This document shows, piece after piece, positions 1-11,166 of a DNA stretch of 64,000 bases. Each line of letters opens with the position of its first letter. Position 1 is the first letter of the stretch. The translations under genes and the position numbers were made by a program. Where the stretch lies: the NCBI GenBank assembly GCA_949318235.1, contig OX439137.1, positions 18,334,687 through 18,398,686 of the forward strand. The letters run 5' to 3'. This stretch comes from Ecdyonurus torrentis (taxonomy: Eukaryota > Arthropoda > Insecta > Ephemeroptera > Heptageniidae). The notes under the pieces are model-generated. The model was not told where the DNA came from. It searched no databases and worked only from the letters and a program-made list of their open reading frames with translations.

Positions 1-455
1 ACCCAAAATTATGTACTTTTTATTTTATCAAGCATGGGTTAAAAATGTACAATTTTTAATCTATCTTTAATTATTAAAAACTATATTTAATTATTGATAA
101 AAGTTCTAATTTTTAATAATTATTATTTTTTTTTCTACAGCTGAAACTTAGCTTTATGGGGTTTTAATACAACCTTTCTAATTTTATACAATTATATACT
201 TTTACGAAAAAAAAAACTTAATTCACACATCTTATAAAATAAAAAAAATAAAATTAAAAAAAATCTAAACTAGAGATTCCAAGGTAATAAAATAATAATA
301 AAAAAGTTTTCAAATCATTATTTTTTATTACTAATGAAAACATCTAGAAATCTTCTTATAAACAAAATTCTTATACAAAGTTAATAAAGCATAATATGTA
401 TTATTTATTTATAACAAAATATGTATTACTTTATTTCATTGGTTCATTGGTTCAT
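1..455. other. AT-rich intergenic DNA
   Basis: Very AT-rich sequence with short A and T runs and no open frame or splice signal I can support. It lies beyond the stop codon of gene D on the minus strand. Confidence 0.5.
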
Positions 456-471
456 TGATTGATTGATTGAC

Positions 472-538
<67 letters not shown>
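456..538. repeat. (GATT)n microsatellite
   Basis: About 20 tandem tetranucleotide copies with one interruption (GACT). Tetranucleotide arrays of the GATT/GAAT type recur through the window. Confidence 0.95.
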
Positions 539-540
<2 letters not shown>

Positions 541-891
541 TAAAAGTTTGTAAATATATGGCTTGTATCTTGTATCTCAAAATCTTAAAAAAAAAACGTC
601 TAAACTTTATGATGACATATTTAAAAGTTAACAGTAACAGCTATCCTATGATAAAATTTTCAGAACCCGCGACCAACAGAGAAGAGAGAAAATAATTATT
701 GAAATTAACATGGGCTCTTAATAGACTAAAAACTTCCAAAAAAATCATAATTTAAAAACTAGCATGGTGAAACCCTATTTTTTTTTAAAAATTTTGAAAA
801 TATATTATCCTAAATGTATCATGTGCAAAATTTCAAATCATTATTTCTTTGCCACTTTTTAGTCAAATCCCGCAATAGCTAATTTCACACC
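539..891. other. AT-rich DNA 3' of gene D
   Basis: Holds a copy of an AT-rich interspersed repeat. The stretch with 'gataaaattttcagaac' near 651 recurs near 5099, 5570 and 39275. It probably contains the 3' untranslated region of gene D, but I cannot fix a poly(A) site. Confidence 0.4.
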
Positions 892-1212
892 TTAAATATT
901 TCCCGATTTCATTTGTTTCATTTCAGCTTGTGCAATTTTAAATTTTCTCTGCTCAGTGCTAAATTTTTGTTTAAAAAGCTGACTTTCTTTTATAAATTTT
1001 TGCATATTATCTTTTAAACTTGCAGTTTTAAGCTTTAACAGTTTATTGTTATTTTCTTTTTTATTTAATTCTTCTTTTAAATTTATTACTTGAATCTTTA
1101 GTTTCTCATTTTCAGCTTTCATTTTTTGAAAAGCGGCAACTTCTTTCTCCGAATCAAGATGACGAATATTTTTCTTCAGTTTCTCACACACATTTCCCCT
1201 CATTACGTCCAA
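892..1212 (-). CDS. Gene D, terminal exon: coiled-coil C-terminus
   Basis: This frame of about 106 codons ends at TAA (892-894) and is almost wholly Lys/Glu/Asn/Gln-rich coiled coil. Hydrophobic residues fall at heptad spacing, for example the stretch ENEKLKIQVINLKEELN. The tail (ESQLFKQKFSTEQRKFKIAQ) resembles the tail of gene C (ESDSLKQQLILAQKQLKIAE), so C and D look like paralogs. The 5' edge is unresolved. An in-frame TAA lies just upstream near 1227, next to an interspersed repeat, and no AG with a pyrimidine tract matches the phase-0 donor of the exon at 2458. A repeat insertion may have damaged the exon start, or a small exon is missing. No start codon can be assigned. Function unknown. 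Confidence 0.55.
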   Translation of the reverse strand: MDVMRGNVCEKLKKNIRHLDSEKEVAAFQKMKAENEKLKIQVINLKEELNKKENNNKLLKLKTASLKDNMQKFIKESQLFKQKFSTEQRKFKIAQAEMKQMKSGNI

Positions 1213-1234
1213 ATTTTCTTTTTTTTAACCCGGG

Positions 1235-1400
1235 CTGAAATATATTTTTGAAAGCTCGTTTTTTCGACGCGTCATTCACGGGCTAAACTCGAGCTGGCTC
1301 GTTTTCGAGTGAAAAGCTCGAAACCGGGGTTGAAAATTTTCAAAATAACAAACCCTCAAAAATTTTGGCCCGGGGCGGATGCTTGAACCAGTTTAAATTT
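1235..1400. repeat. AGCTCG-rich interspersed repeat, copy 1
   Basis: Dense 'gctcg/cgagc' words together with 'cgggctgaaat'. Related sequence is at 31915-32375 and 41035-41150. This copy abuts the broken 5' edge of the gene D terminal exon. Confidence 0.55.
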
Positions 1401-1437
1401 AAAGCTCTTGTAGATAGTCGTTTTGTCGCATAACTGG

Positions 1438-1486
1438 AAAGTGCAGATGCTCGTTTTTGACGCGGAAGCATCGCTATACACGAAAT
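1438..1486. repeat. Partial end of MITE family M
   Basis: Carries 'tttttgacgcggaagcatcg', the same terminus found at both ends of the element at 45642-46922 and, diverged, at 31332. Only one end is seen here. Confidence 0.55.
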
Positions 1487-1572
1487 ATTGTAATTGTGCA
1501 TTAGTGTTCATGTTTCACTCAATCATCAATCTTGTAGAGGACAAGGATGATGAAAAATGAGTACAAAACATA

Positions 1573-1982
1573 CATAAAGGCATAGAAAACATGAAACATC
1601 ATAGTCTTTAACACCGAGCTGGTATGGCCGAGTGGTGAAGGCAGCTGACTCGCAACTCTGTACTCCTCACCGAGTATAGGTTCGAGCCACTGCTAGGTGC
1701 GTACGTGAAGTGTGAGAGCACAACACGTTGCACGATGCATGTTTACATGCATTCCATGACGACGCACAGTATTCGGGAGGTGCATGATTGATGTGATTGC
1801 ACCGACCAGCCTGCCTAGATGTTTCCACGGTTTCTCTAGGCTGTCATGGCGAATGCCGGGCTGTGTACTTAGGCCGTGGCCAGCCCGTGTGTGCTTTTCC
1901 ATTAATTGGAAAGTCCTTACCTGTCGATAAGACAATGTCTTGACTGGGACTGGGATTGGTGTATAGCACGATAACACAATAT

Positions 1983-2028
<46 letters not shown>

Positions 2029-2290
2029 TACAAAACTTATGATAATTTTTACCAGTATGTAAATGTGGCCCCACAAGAGAGCGTAACAAAACTGTAAAGT
2101 ATGCAATTTGCGTGAATATTTCTGTTTATGACGTCAGAAACATGTAAAAACTAGTATAAAAATGTTAAGCAGGTTGCATAAATCAAAATATTCTGATCAC
2201 TGCTACGGCGCTACAGTTGGGTTTTGAGACCAATTAGTGTTATTTATGTAAGTCCCATCAAGTGTTTTGTGATATATAAATGCTAATGTT
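1573..2290. repeat. R1 interspersed repeat, copy a, split by a SINE
   Basis: The flanks match the R1 copies at 4386-4705 and 10476-10805: left 'taaaggcatagaaaaca', right 'ttatgacgtcagaaacatg' and 'catcaagtgttttgtgat'. A tRNA-SINE (1612-2023) interrupts it, so the SINE came later. Confidence 0.65.
1612..2023 (+). mobile_element. tRNA-derived SINE, copy 1 (full length)
   Basis: The head resembles a class II (Leu/Ser type) tRNA, with an A box TGGCCGAGTGG at 1625-1635 and a B box GGTTCGAGCC at 1679-1688, the internal promoter of RNA polymerase III. A unique body follows, then an A tract at 1986-2023. Two further copies lie in reverse orientation at 54384-54773 and 58421-58817, so this is a family and not a tRNA gene. 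The element has no protein of its own and would depend on a LINE reverse transcriptase. Confidence 0.85.
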
Positions 2291-2457
2291 TTCATGTTGT
2301 CTATGCCTATAAGTTCTCCGTAAACATTACAACGTATATATACTGTTACTTATTTTACTTTGCTTTACATGTAAAATAAAATTTAAATAATTGATTTCAA
2401 TTTCTTTTCTTTTTGTACGTGGTTTATATGGTGGATGTTTTGTGTACTAATGCTTAC

Positions 2458-2593
2458 GTCCTCAGATGCACTGTCGTCAACTTCGTCAGAAGATTCCAGC
2501 ATAGCATCCTCTCTCTCTCTGCGTCTTTGGAGCTCAGTCTGAGTTAATAATTGACCGAGATCGTCAGAACTCTCGTCCTCGGCACTGCTGTCA
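2458..2593 (-). CDS. Gene D, internal exon: acidic/helical segment
   Basis: Minus-strand exon bounded by a good acceptor (pyrimidine-rich tract ending TTCCAG) and a GTAAGC donor. It is open for 45 codons after one split base and ends in phase 0. The peptide is strongly acidic at both ends (SSAEDESSDD, SSDEVDDSASED) with a charged helix between (TELQRRREREDAML). That helix is reminiscent of EEDLFVTNLMQDIEARKQ in exon 2 of gene A. Composition and splice signals argue for a real exon although it is too short to show as a long open frame. Upstream exons of gene D, including its start, were not found. Function unknown. Confidence 0.6.
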
Positions 2594-2616
2594 CTGGAAC
2601 ATGGAGTGATTGATAG

Positions 2617-2998
2617 AATGAATGAATGAATGAATGAATGAATGAATGAATGAATGAATGAATGAATGAATGAATGAATGAATGAATGAATGAATGAATG
2701 AATGAATGAATGAATGAATGAATGAATGAATGAATGAATGAATGAATGAATGAATGAATGAATGTATGAATGAATGAAAGAACGAACGAACGAACGAACG
2801 AACGAACGAACGAACGAACGAACGAACGAACGAACGAACGAACGAACGAACGAACGAACGAACGAACGAACGAACGAACGAACGAACGAACGAACGAACG
2901 AACGAACGAAAGAACGAACGAACGAACGAACGAACGAACGAACGAACGAACGAACGAACGAACGAACGAACGAACGAATGAATGAATGAATGAATGAA
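2617..2998. repeat. (GAAT)n-(GAAC)n compound microsatellite
   Basis: About 160 bp of GAAT, then about 200 bp of GAAC, then GAAT again. A T-to-C variant of the unit has itself expanded. It lies immediately upstream of the acceptor of the gene D exon. Open frames through it are artefacts. Confidence 0.97.
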
Positions 2999-3019
2999 AT
3001 GAAATGAATGAACGAAATA

Positions 3020-3430
3020 AGTAAATGAATAATGTGTTTTACTATGTGTATATATATTTTTATATTTTATTATATTATAACTATCCCTGCATAAATAATG
3101 TTTTATTTCGGTTATAATCTACTCAAATAACTCCAACACTGTCAATTTTATTAAATAAAGGAATTGAATAGGTAGATGTAAGCCCCTTGCGGGTAATTAA
3201 ATACCCTTATTTTCCCATTCACTATTTATTTCCCATATATTCTCCTGCTTACAATACGGGGACGCGGTCAGTGTGAGTTGTTCGTAACAAAATCCCAGGC
3301 TGAACTGCCCCTATACTTCGTACCCGCACCTAAACACTTTGCACAATCTGCATTAATTGTAGCTTGTGCATTTTACGCGGTTTTAATTTAAATGACATTT
3401 TCATGATGTAGGGGTTCGTGATGTTCCAAC

Positions 3431-3433
<3 letters not shown>
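3020..3433. other. Intergenic or intronic, unclassified
   Basis: AT-rich with a moderately GC-rich patch at 3180-3370 containing 'gccccttgcgggtaat'. That patch recalls 'gccccgcgagggtaac' at 6776. Probably an old repeat. No supported gene. Confidence 0.35.

Positions 3434-3513
<80 letters not shown>
3434..3513. repeat. (TA)n microsatellite
   Basis: About 40 uninterrupted TA units. Confidence 0.97.
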
Positions 3514-3517
<4 letters not shown>

Positions 3518-3689
3518 TTCAACCGCACACCTATGCAAAGAAGGCAGCAAGAAGTATACCCTAAAAACATAAATATACAAGTTTACGATTCTTTTTTGCA
3601 CACTTATATGAGGTTGATCACTGCATGCCTTATTTTTATTTTTTTAATAAATCAAATATATCTTAATTTCTTTCTTTCATCCTACAAAC

Positions 3690-3905
3690 ATAATACACAC
3701 AAATGCATATCACATGATCAAAATAAATTACGTAATTTATGCTGCATTTATGTCAATCTAGCATAAATTATGCTAAATTAGAACAACATAAATAAGTATG
3801 CTGTATAGTATAATAATTATGCTATATAATATTTATGCAGTATATTATTATATAGCATAAATTATGCTGTATTGAAGAAATTGTGCTGAAAATGTGCTAC
3901 AATAA
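3690..3905. repeat. AGCATAATTATGC-type AT-rich repeat, copy 1
   Basis: Repeated palindromic words such as 'agcataaattatgct', 'attatgctgta' and 'tatttatgcagta'. The same ordered set occurs at nine other places in this window, often edged by 'cacggaaaaat' or 'ccgtgtatat'. Likely a MITE family. Confidence 0.7.
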
Positions 3906-4385
3906 TTATTACGCGTGTATATTTGTCCGTGCATGCATCGCCGTCTTAACCCTTCAGTAACTGTTTTATGCCGTGAAAAAAATGTTCCATATACGAAACA
4001 TGCGACTCACTTTTATCGGTTAAAAAAACAAAATCAACCAATGAATGTGTCTTATTTTGTTGGTCAGTCAATCACTGTAAATGAGATTCACTTTACTTTA
4101 CAGAACAAGCTTATTACGTATTTATTTTTGAACGTGTGGAATACATGTAATTTCTTTGGTAAAGGTAAACGTTATTCCTCGAGACTCGAGAGTGTAAACC
4201 AAAATACTTCAAGGTCCTTGCCTTGTTTTACAGGCCTGGACATGCAAGTAATTGTAATAAAAGTGCGAGACAGCATAATATATTTTGTTGTTTGACGTCT
4301 ACTGCTTTGTAGTGACCTTGTAGTCGAGCTTACAGTGTTTCAAAGTAACTTTGCTGTACAACACAGCTATAACTATCTCAGTTAA
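3906..4385. other. No supported gene
   Basis: An open frame of 126 codons runs on the + strand from 3915 to 4295, but it has no recognisable domain and overlaps the end of a repeat. I see nothing else. Confidence 0.35.
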
Positions 4386-4705
4386 AGCCATAGACCACAT
4401 AAAACAACATGTGCTTTTTAATAAATAAACACGAAATGGGATCTTCAAAACTGTTGATAATTTTTACCAGAATATTAATATAGCCCCACAAGAGAGCGTG
4501 AAAATACTGTAAGGTATGCAATTTGCGTCAAAATTCATGTTTATGACGTCAGAAACATGCAAAAAATAGTATGAAAATGTTGTGTGGGTTGCATAAATCG
4601 AATTGTCTGATAACTGCTACGGGGTTACTGTTGGTTTACGAGACAAACTAAAGTTATTTATGTAAATCCCATCAAGTGTTTTGTGATATAAATGCTTATA
4701 TTTTT
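4386..4705. repeat. R1 interspersed repeat, copy b
   Basis: Matches 10476-10805 throughout. Shared words: 'ccacataaaacaacatgtg', 'ccccacaagagagcgt', 'tatgacgtcagaaacatg', 'catcaagtgttttgtgat'. Confidence 0.75.
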
Positions 4706-5020
4706 CTCTGGTCTCTGGCATGATAGTTATATGCATACTTAATTTCAGTTCAATTTGTTCAATATATAATGCTATATATTTTATAATAATTATTTTAAAT
4801 AGCATAAATATTAGTTTGTACGGTTAGTTTACTTAAAAAAGTTAAGAATTTCTACTGATATATGCAAATAACAATTATATTTAAATTTTAGTTTGTGTAT
4901 CAACTAAAATCTCCATCTGATTTTTGCATTGAATGGCTATAAACTAAAGAAATTCAATTTTATTTATTAAAATTACAGTATATTATTTATCTCGTAACAT
5001 ATAGATTCTCGTTCTACATA
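4706..5020. other. AT-rich, nothing recognised
   Basis: No open frame, splice pattern or repeat that I can name. Confidence 0.4.
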
Positions 5021-5570
5021 ATTTAGCATAATTTATGCTATATAGTGACATAAATGCAGTATATAAGTTACATAATATGTAATTTTCCGTGTATATATGA
5101 TAAAATTTTCAGAACACGTGACTATTAGATAAGAGAGAAAAGATAATTATTGAAATTAACATTCGTTCTGTTGGGATAAAAACATAAAAAAATCATAATT
5201 TAAAATCTAGCATGATAACCTCCCTTTTTTTTTTATATTTTTTTTTATTATTTTTTAAAATAAAAATATTATCTTAATGTATCTCTGTGCAAATATTCAG
5301 ATTTTAGTTGCTTTACAACTTTTATATAAAAAAATCCGGTGGTAGCCGATTTCACGCAATAGCACAAAAAAAATTACTACATAATAATTTTGCTAGCTCA
5401 TTTTCAGCACAATTGGTTCAAATACAGCATAATCTATGCTATGCTGAAATATTATGTTGTACATACAGTATAATTATTTACTTTGTTCGAATTTAGCATC
5501 ATTTATGCTATATGATAATAAAAATGCAGCATAAATTACGTAATTTATTCTTTCCGTATATATGTAATAA
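5021..5570. repeat. AGCATAATTATGC-type repeat, two partial copies
   Basis: Copies at about 5021-5095 and 5370-5560 share 'tttagcataatttatgct', 'tgacataaatgcag' and the edge words 'ttccgtgtatat'/'ttccgtatatat'. Confidence 0.65.
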
Positions 5571-6660
5571 TTTATTTAGAATCCGTGACCAGCGATAAGA
5601 GAGAAAATAAAAGCTGAAATTTACTTGGGCTATATAATGAAACTAAAACGATAAAAATTTAAATTAAAAATATATAATTGTAACCCCCCCCCCCCCTCAT
5701 TTTTAAAACTTAAAAAAACGTTATTCTAATGCATCTCTTTTCTTTGTTTGTTTCTTTCTTTCTTTCTCTCTCTCCCTCTCTTTCTTTCTGAATATTTTAT
5801 GCAACTTTTATACCGCAGAAAAAGCTCATGATTTTCCACCTTTAGAAAAATAAATGTATAATTACCTGTTTTTACTGCGTCCATAATACATTGTAATGAA
5901 ATGTCTAATGAGACTTGAGTTGATTAACACAGAGAGACTGGATGTGTGCGACCGTACAGAGCGACGTTCAGCTTTGCACTGCTTAGCAAGCTACTGAGCA
6001 CACTGGGAGCACGCAATGAGATGTATAGGAGATCATCATCGATATAGATGATCGTCTCGTCTGGCAAAAGTTCTTATATATTTTGGATAAATTAAGAGTA
6101 TACGTATTTTTGGAAGGTCATCTGTCATCTATCTACATAAAATAGGTAATCTATATCTGTATTAAGTTACCTTTCGTAAACATAATAATTAATGAGTTTT
6201 TTTTTTTAACAATTTAATATAGTAATCAATTGTTTATTTGACTTTCTAGTCTACGGGATAACAATAACTTATCACCAGAATTGAAATAAATTCCCCACTA
6301 AAAATTTCTAATTAGTTTTTCTAAAATTAGAAAAGAAAAAATTTAGTCAGATTTTGAGCAAATTTATAATTAGAAATGTTCGATCTAATTAGAAATAGAT
6401 ATTGATTTAGAATTATTTCAAGTTGGTGAAGAACTAAAGTTATTTAGTAATTAATATAACATTCAATTAAATATAATAAATACATTTTCAAGAAAGTTTA
6501 GAAAATCTATCTTCTTAATGGCTTCCACAACATGACAGATTTTTTTTTTTATTTTAACTCAACTAAATAAAAATATTGTTATTATTAAATTCACTGTACA
6601 TAAATTGTAAAAATATAAAAGTATTAATATTGTTTTAGATATAATTAGTAAGTAAATTGA
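5571..6660. other. AT-rich stretch without a gene
   Basis: Contains a short C run (5684-5697), a TTTC/TC-rich patch near 5740-5790 and a more GC-balanced stretch at 5900-6060. A group of 'aattagaaat' words at 6290-6430 forms local inverted repeats. No supported exon. Confidence 0.4.
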
Positions 6661-7990
6661 CAATTCCATGTATAACCTGCAACACATGTATTTTTTTTTT
6701 TTTTTTTTTTTTGCAATTGATTGTAAAAAGATTGGAAAAAAGAAATTTTGAATTTGAATTTGAAATTTAAAGCAAGCCCCGCGAGGGTAACAATATAGAG
6801 TACACGCCCCTCTACTATGAGATTAAAAAACATGTACCCCTTGCTCTACCTGCTAAGCTTACCTGAGAAGGTGTACAGATTTTTTACTTACACAGTAAAG
6901 TAAATCTGCTACGTCACAGTTTCCCTCTTTACCCTCGCAGGGCTCGCCTATCCCGCCTGCTAGAAAAGTCAATAAACGACTGATCTATATTGAATTATTT
7001 TTTTTAGAGAAAAACAAAAATTACTTATTTTTAGGGTTGAGTATCGCTATATAAAGGCGATACAAAAACCCTGCCTATTATCCTTATACCTAAATATCAA
7101 CGTTGATTTGGCCGGAGTCCATTGATTCATCCACTTATCTGTTGTGGAGGTTGAGGCACCTATATAAATATAAATAATAATTTAATAAGGCTCATAAATG
7201 GCTTTTGCAACGCTATTATACGGAAAGAATAAATCCAAATAATTTATGCTGTATTTGTCATTATTTGATTTTTTTGGTTTTATTTGCTTTACCGCGAGAA
7301 CCGGGCGAACCCACAAGTTGTCCACTCATAGGAAGGGTACTGATATAGGCATAGGCCGAAGGAAAAGTCAAATAGGCTTTTTCAGCCCACAATACCAAGT
7401 ATGGTACCTGACGAGACCCGTCTAGCAGAAAAAAGGATTTGGGAGGAGTTAAAAATTAGGGCACTGGGATTTGAAAGGTAAGTGGCTGTGGCCTAAAATA
7501 AAAGGCACTGCCCCGGTATTCACCTGAATTGACGAAGGTAAACCACAGAAAACCTACGTCCTAGGCAGCTGACGAGAGATTTCCAAATTAAACTATGAGC
7601 TTAAAAAAATTCAAAGCTTTGAAACTCCTCTCGCCTCCCGAATCACAAACCGCTAGTTGCAGCTAATTACACTGAGAGACACGTGAGGCGTCCTTGCCCA
7701 ACAGTCAGCGTACAAACCCTGCTGTGAGCAAGTTACAAAACCTTGATTCTCTCAGTGTATATACTCCGCCACTACTATGCTGCCATGTCGGTAAATTATT
7801 ATAACGTCACAAAGCAATATGCAGTGCCACTGCCTCTGAGATATGTCTCACACACACATCACAAGTCACGCATCTTACTCTGTGAAGCTCTCTGTTAGAA
7901 GCGATTGAGTGGTAGGTGTGAGAAACGCATGTCAGTTGATGCTCTACATTTGTGACTCACATACATAGCAGCAAAAAAACTCGAAAAAAG
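6661..7990. other. GC-balanced unclassified repeat region
   Basis: GC content is visibly above its surroundings. It contains 'atatcaacgttgatttggc' (7087), a piece of the palindromic family found at 29467 and 37900. A block at 7290-7600 looks like an old transposable element of unknown class. At 7640-7760 the words 'actgagaga' and 'tctctcagt' form a short inverted pair. Several donor-like sites occur on the minus strand (6858, 7865). Upstream exons of gene D could lie here, but I could not assemble one. Confidence 0.3.
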
Positions 7991-8224
7991 AACTTATAGA
8001 ACTAGCTTGCATGATGCTATTGCAAATTAAAATGTAATTAACAAAATAATTAAAAACTGATCATTAAATTTGAAACTAATTTTATACTGAAACATAGAAA
8101 AAAATTTACTGAACATTTTGATATATAAAATTGATAGTACTTATCCAAGTTTTTACCACTTTTAGAGCCACAAACATCGGAGCCCCATCTGACATGAGTC
8201 CTCACTCTCCCACTCCTGTTTCAT

Positions 8225-8400
8225 ACGTAATGCTAAATTAGAATAAAATAATTATGCTGTACAATATAATTTTTATTGTTTTGGTCGTTACATTATTATT
8301 ATGCATTATAGCATAAATTTTGCTGTATTAAACAAATTGAGCTAAAAATGAGCTAGCATAATTATTATTAATTATTTATTTTTGTCGTGTAATATCTTAA
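8225..8400. repeat. AGCATAATTATGC-type repeat, copy
   Basis: Words 'taatgctaaattagaa', 'attatgctgtac' and 'gagctagcataattatt' in the family order. Confidence 0.6.
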
Positions 8401-8454
8401 TATAGCTACACTATTTGTATTGGGCTGCATTATATGCTTTTTTTTATATAAGAA

Positions 8455-8575
8455 TGAAAATAATAATCTTTATTGACCCAGGCAGTTCATAGTAACAATC
8501 AAAGTTACAACAAGCATTGGTCTTGTCAAATATAACGTAAATAATAAAAAAAAAATAATATAATAATACGAACAA
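8455..8575 (-). mobile_element. LINE-type 3' tail
   Basis: Read on the minus strand the segment ends 'actgcctgggtcaataaag' followed by a short ATT-type tail. That is the usual form of the 3' end of a non-LTR retrotransposon. No coding part remains. Confidence 0.5.
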
Positions 8576-8765
8576 ATAACAACAACAAGAATACAAAATA
8601 AAAAATGTATCATATATATTTATTTATATTCCCTATATATAAGTAACACGTAAATGTAAAGTTGGATACGTCAGAAATTTGACAACTTGCACAAAGAAAA
8701 ATTATTAAAAATATAATAACGAATAAATATATACAGTATAAATATCTGTATATATTTTATATATA

Positions 8766-8767
<2 letters not shown>

Positions 8768-8800
<33 letters not shown>
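8768..8800. repeat. (CA)n microsatellite
   Basis: About 16 CA units. Confidence 0.95.
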
Positions 8801-8801
<1 letters not shown>

Positions 8802-8884
8802 CATTTTCTACAGCAAAGCCGTAACTATGACGTAAAAGATACGGGAAGGGTTGCATATCTCGCAGGATGATCACGAGATTACAG

Positions 8885-9235
8885 GGCTACGGAAGGGCTT
8901 TGGGTCATCATATGTGAGTTTATGAACAGTTCTTCTTATTATCTAACATTGAAGAAGCCATATATTGTAACCTCTGAACTTTCTTTAACCTGAACCTGAA
9001 CTAACTTGTTAACTATTATTTTTATAAATAATTAGTACTTAATTATATCACTAGCTCCTTAATTATAAATGCAATAACTTTTTTTCGTATTAATTTTAGA
9101 GGAAATGGTAAAATAAATAATAAAAATATCTCTATTATCATTATTTTTTATTAATTTTAAAAATTATTATTCTATTTTTCGTATTATATAAAAATAGTTT
9201 TTTTAATACATTCTTATATTATAAAAATAGAGAAA
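8885..9235. other. AT-rich, nothing recognised
   Basis: No exon or repeat family identified. Confidence 0.4.
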
Positions 9236-9362
9236 AAAGTTTGCCGTCGAAATAAACTTTTGTTTTTGTGACAAATAAGGGAAAACTATATTTCCCCTAT
9301 GCTGAACAATGCATTAGGCACCTCAAACATGGCGACAAATCGCAAGGATATACAATTGATTC
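9236..9362. repeat. Family P repeat, single arm
   Basis: Matches one arm of the palindromic element at 61005-61675: 'gaaataaactttt', 'tttcccctatgctgaacaat', 'gcattaggcacc', 'gcgcaaggat'-like. A further arm is at 18446-18575. Confidence 0.65.
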
Positions 9363-9437
9363 AAGATACTATTTTGTTATATGAAATAAAATTCCTTTTT
9401 TTTTATCTTGATTACAATATGTTGTCACTTGTCAGTA

Positions 9438-9666
9438 GACATCAATCTAGTTGCGAAAAAAATGTCTATCTCGTATTTTGACAGGGGAAGCAAAAGGCCT
9501 ATATCGTTTTTTGTCAGTGGAAGCAAAAGGTCTATCTCGTTCCCAAACGTTATGGAGATGGCGCTCGAGATAGACCTTTTGCTTCCAGTGACAAAAAACG
9601 AGATAGGCCTTTTGCTTCCCGTGACAAAATACGAGATTTACCTTTTTTTTCGCAACAAAATCGACA
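9438..9666. repeat. Long near-perfect hairpin
   Basis: Inverted arms meet near 9552. Left 'ggaagcaaaaggtctatctcg' pairs with right 'cgagatagaccttttgcttcc', and further out 'gttgcgaaaaaaa' pairs with 'tttttttcgcaac'. Within each arm the unit 'ggaagcaaaaggYctatMtcg' is repeated twice. Probably a foldback MITE. Confidence 0.85.
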
Positions 9667-9669
9667 TGT

Positions 9670-10475
9670 ATTTTCTAAGTGTATATTTCCATTTATAATT
9701 AGGAAAGCTCCATATAGTAATAGTATTAATACATAGTATTTACATTAATTATAATATATATACAGTCAAATTATATAACGTGTAATTATAATTATATAAT
9801 TGTGTAACGAACTCGTATACTTCTTGTCTTATTGTAAATAATATACATTTAAAAACTCTGTGTTAAATTTACATGGTATGCAAATCAGTTTTGTACGCCT
9901 TAATGATGTTTGTAAACTCTCATCAAAATCAAAATCGTTATCATCAAAATATAAATTTTATATAATACAAAGCATTTTGGTGATTTATTATTTTATTGTG
10001 TTTTGACGGAAAAAAATATTTACAAACTTTATTTCTGTACTAAAAACTGCTAAAGCTAAAAAACAACAATAAAAAAATCATACACTTATATAATATTATT
10101 TTATTTAAAAATATATTTATATATATATTTTTTTTTCATGAGATATATTTGAACTGGGGACCCAATACTATAATTATAATACATATATGCTTTGGGTCTT
10201 TTGCACTAAAGAGAACACATTCAGATATGGCTTTTACCAACATTAGGGCTATGTCTAATTAAATAGACGTAAAGGACATGGATATGGCTCAATTAAATTA
10301 ATTTGGTTCCTTCATTTATTGTCACAATGAACACGTAAAGTATTTAGAAGTATGCTTTAAAAATAAGAAAATTAAATTATTTTCATTTAATAAAGACTGT
10401 AGTGATTTTTTATTTCACTTAAATAAATCGGCCAGATGAAAACATTTTTACATCACAAAATAATTAATGTGACTT
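9670..10475. other. AT-rich, no supported gene
   Basis: Long A/T-rich stretch. The segment at 9840-10030 is unremarkable and no repeat match was recognised. Confidence 0.4.
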
Positions 10476-11095
10476 AAAGGCATAAACCACATAAAACAAC
10501 ATGTGTTTTTTTAATGAATAAACATGAAATGGGATCTTCAAAACTGATGACAATTTTTACCAGAACGTTAATGTAACCCCACGATAGAGCGTGAAAATAC
10601 TGTAAAGTATGCAATTTGCATGAAAATTCATGTTTATGACGTCAGAAACATGTAAAAATTAGCATGAAAAATGTTGTACGGGTTGCATAAATCGAATGTT
10701 CTGATCACTGCTACGGGGCTACTATTGGGTTTTGAGACCACCTAATGTTATTTATGTAAATCCTATCAAGTGTTTTGTGATATAAATGCTTATATATTTA
10801 TCTGGTCTATTTCTTTAAATAAATAACATTAGTTTGTTTGAAAACTCAACAACTCCGTAGCAGTGATCAGAAAATTTCGACTTATGCAACCCGTACAACA
10901 TTTTTATACTAATTTAATTTTTACATGTTTCTGACGTCATAAACAGGAAAATTCATGCAAATTGCATAATTAAAAGTATTTTTACGTTGGGCCATATTTA
11001 CATATTCTGGTACAAATTATCACTTTTGTAAATCTCATTTCGTGTTTCACCATTATAAAGCATAATTCTGTTTTACGTATGTGGCGTATGCTGGA
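10476..11095. repeat. R1 element as an inverted pair (copies c and d)
   Basis: 10476-10805 is an R1 copy. 10815-11095 is the same sequence inverted: 'cagtgatcagaaaatttcg', 'acatgtttctgacgtcataaac', 'catttcgtgtttcacc'. The two arms make a palindrome of about 600 bp, which may be the complete form of R1, with copies a and b single-arm remnants. Confidence 0.75.
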
Positions 11096-11160
11096 TTTAA
11101 GTTTTAAGTATTAATTTTATGTTAATACCAATTAATTTTTTTTAGATCATTAAGATGTTA

Positions 11161-11166
11161 TTTATT
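11161..11166 (-). terminator. Possible poly(A) signal of gene C
   Basis: Reads AATAAA on the minus strand about 100 bp past the gene C stop codon. AATAAA is common by chance in AT-rich DNA. Confidence 0.35.

Noticed and set aside
1612..1700. tRNA gene (Leu or Ser type)
   Set aside because: A and B boxes are present, but the element continues into a shared 400-bp body with a poly(A) tail and occurs three times; it is a SINE head.
2770..2989. Asn-Glu-Arg-Thr repeat frames
   Set aside because: Artefact of the GAAC microsatellite.
3915..4295. 126-codon + strand frame
   Set aside because: No domain or splice support; its start lies at the end of a repeat copy.
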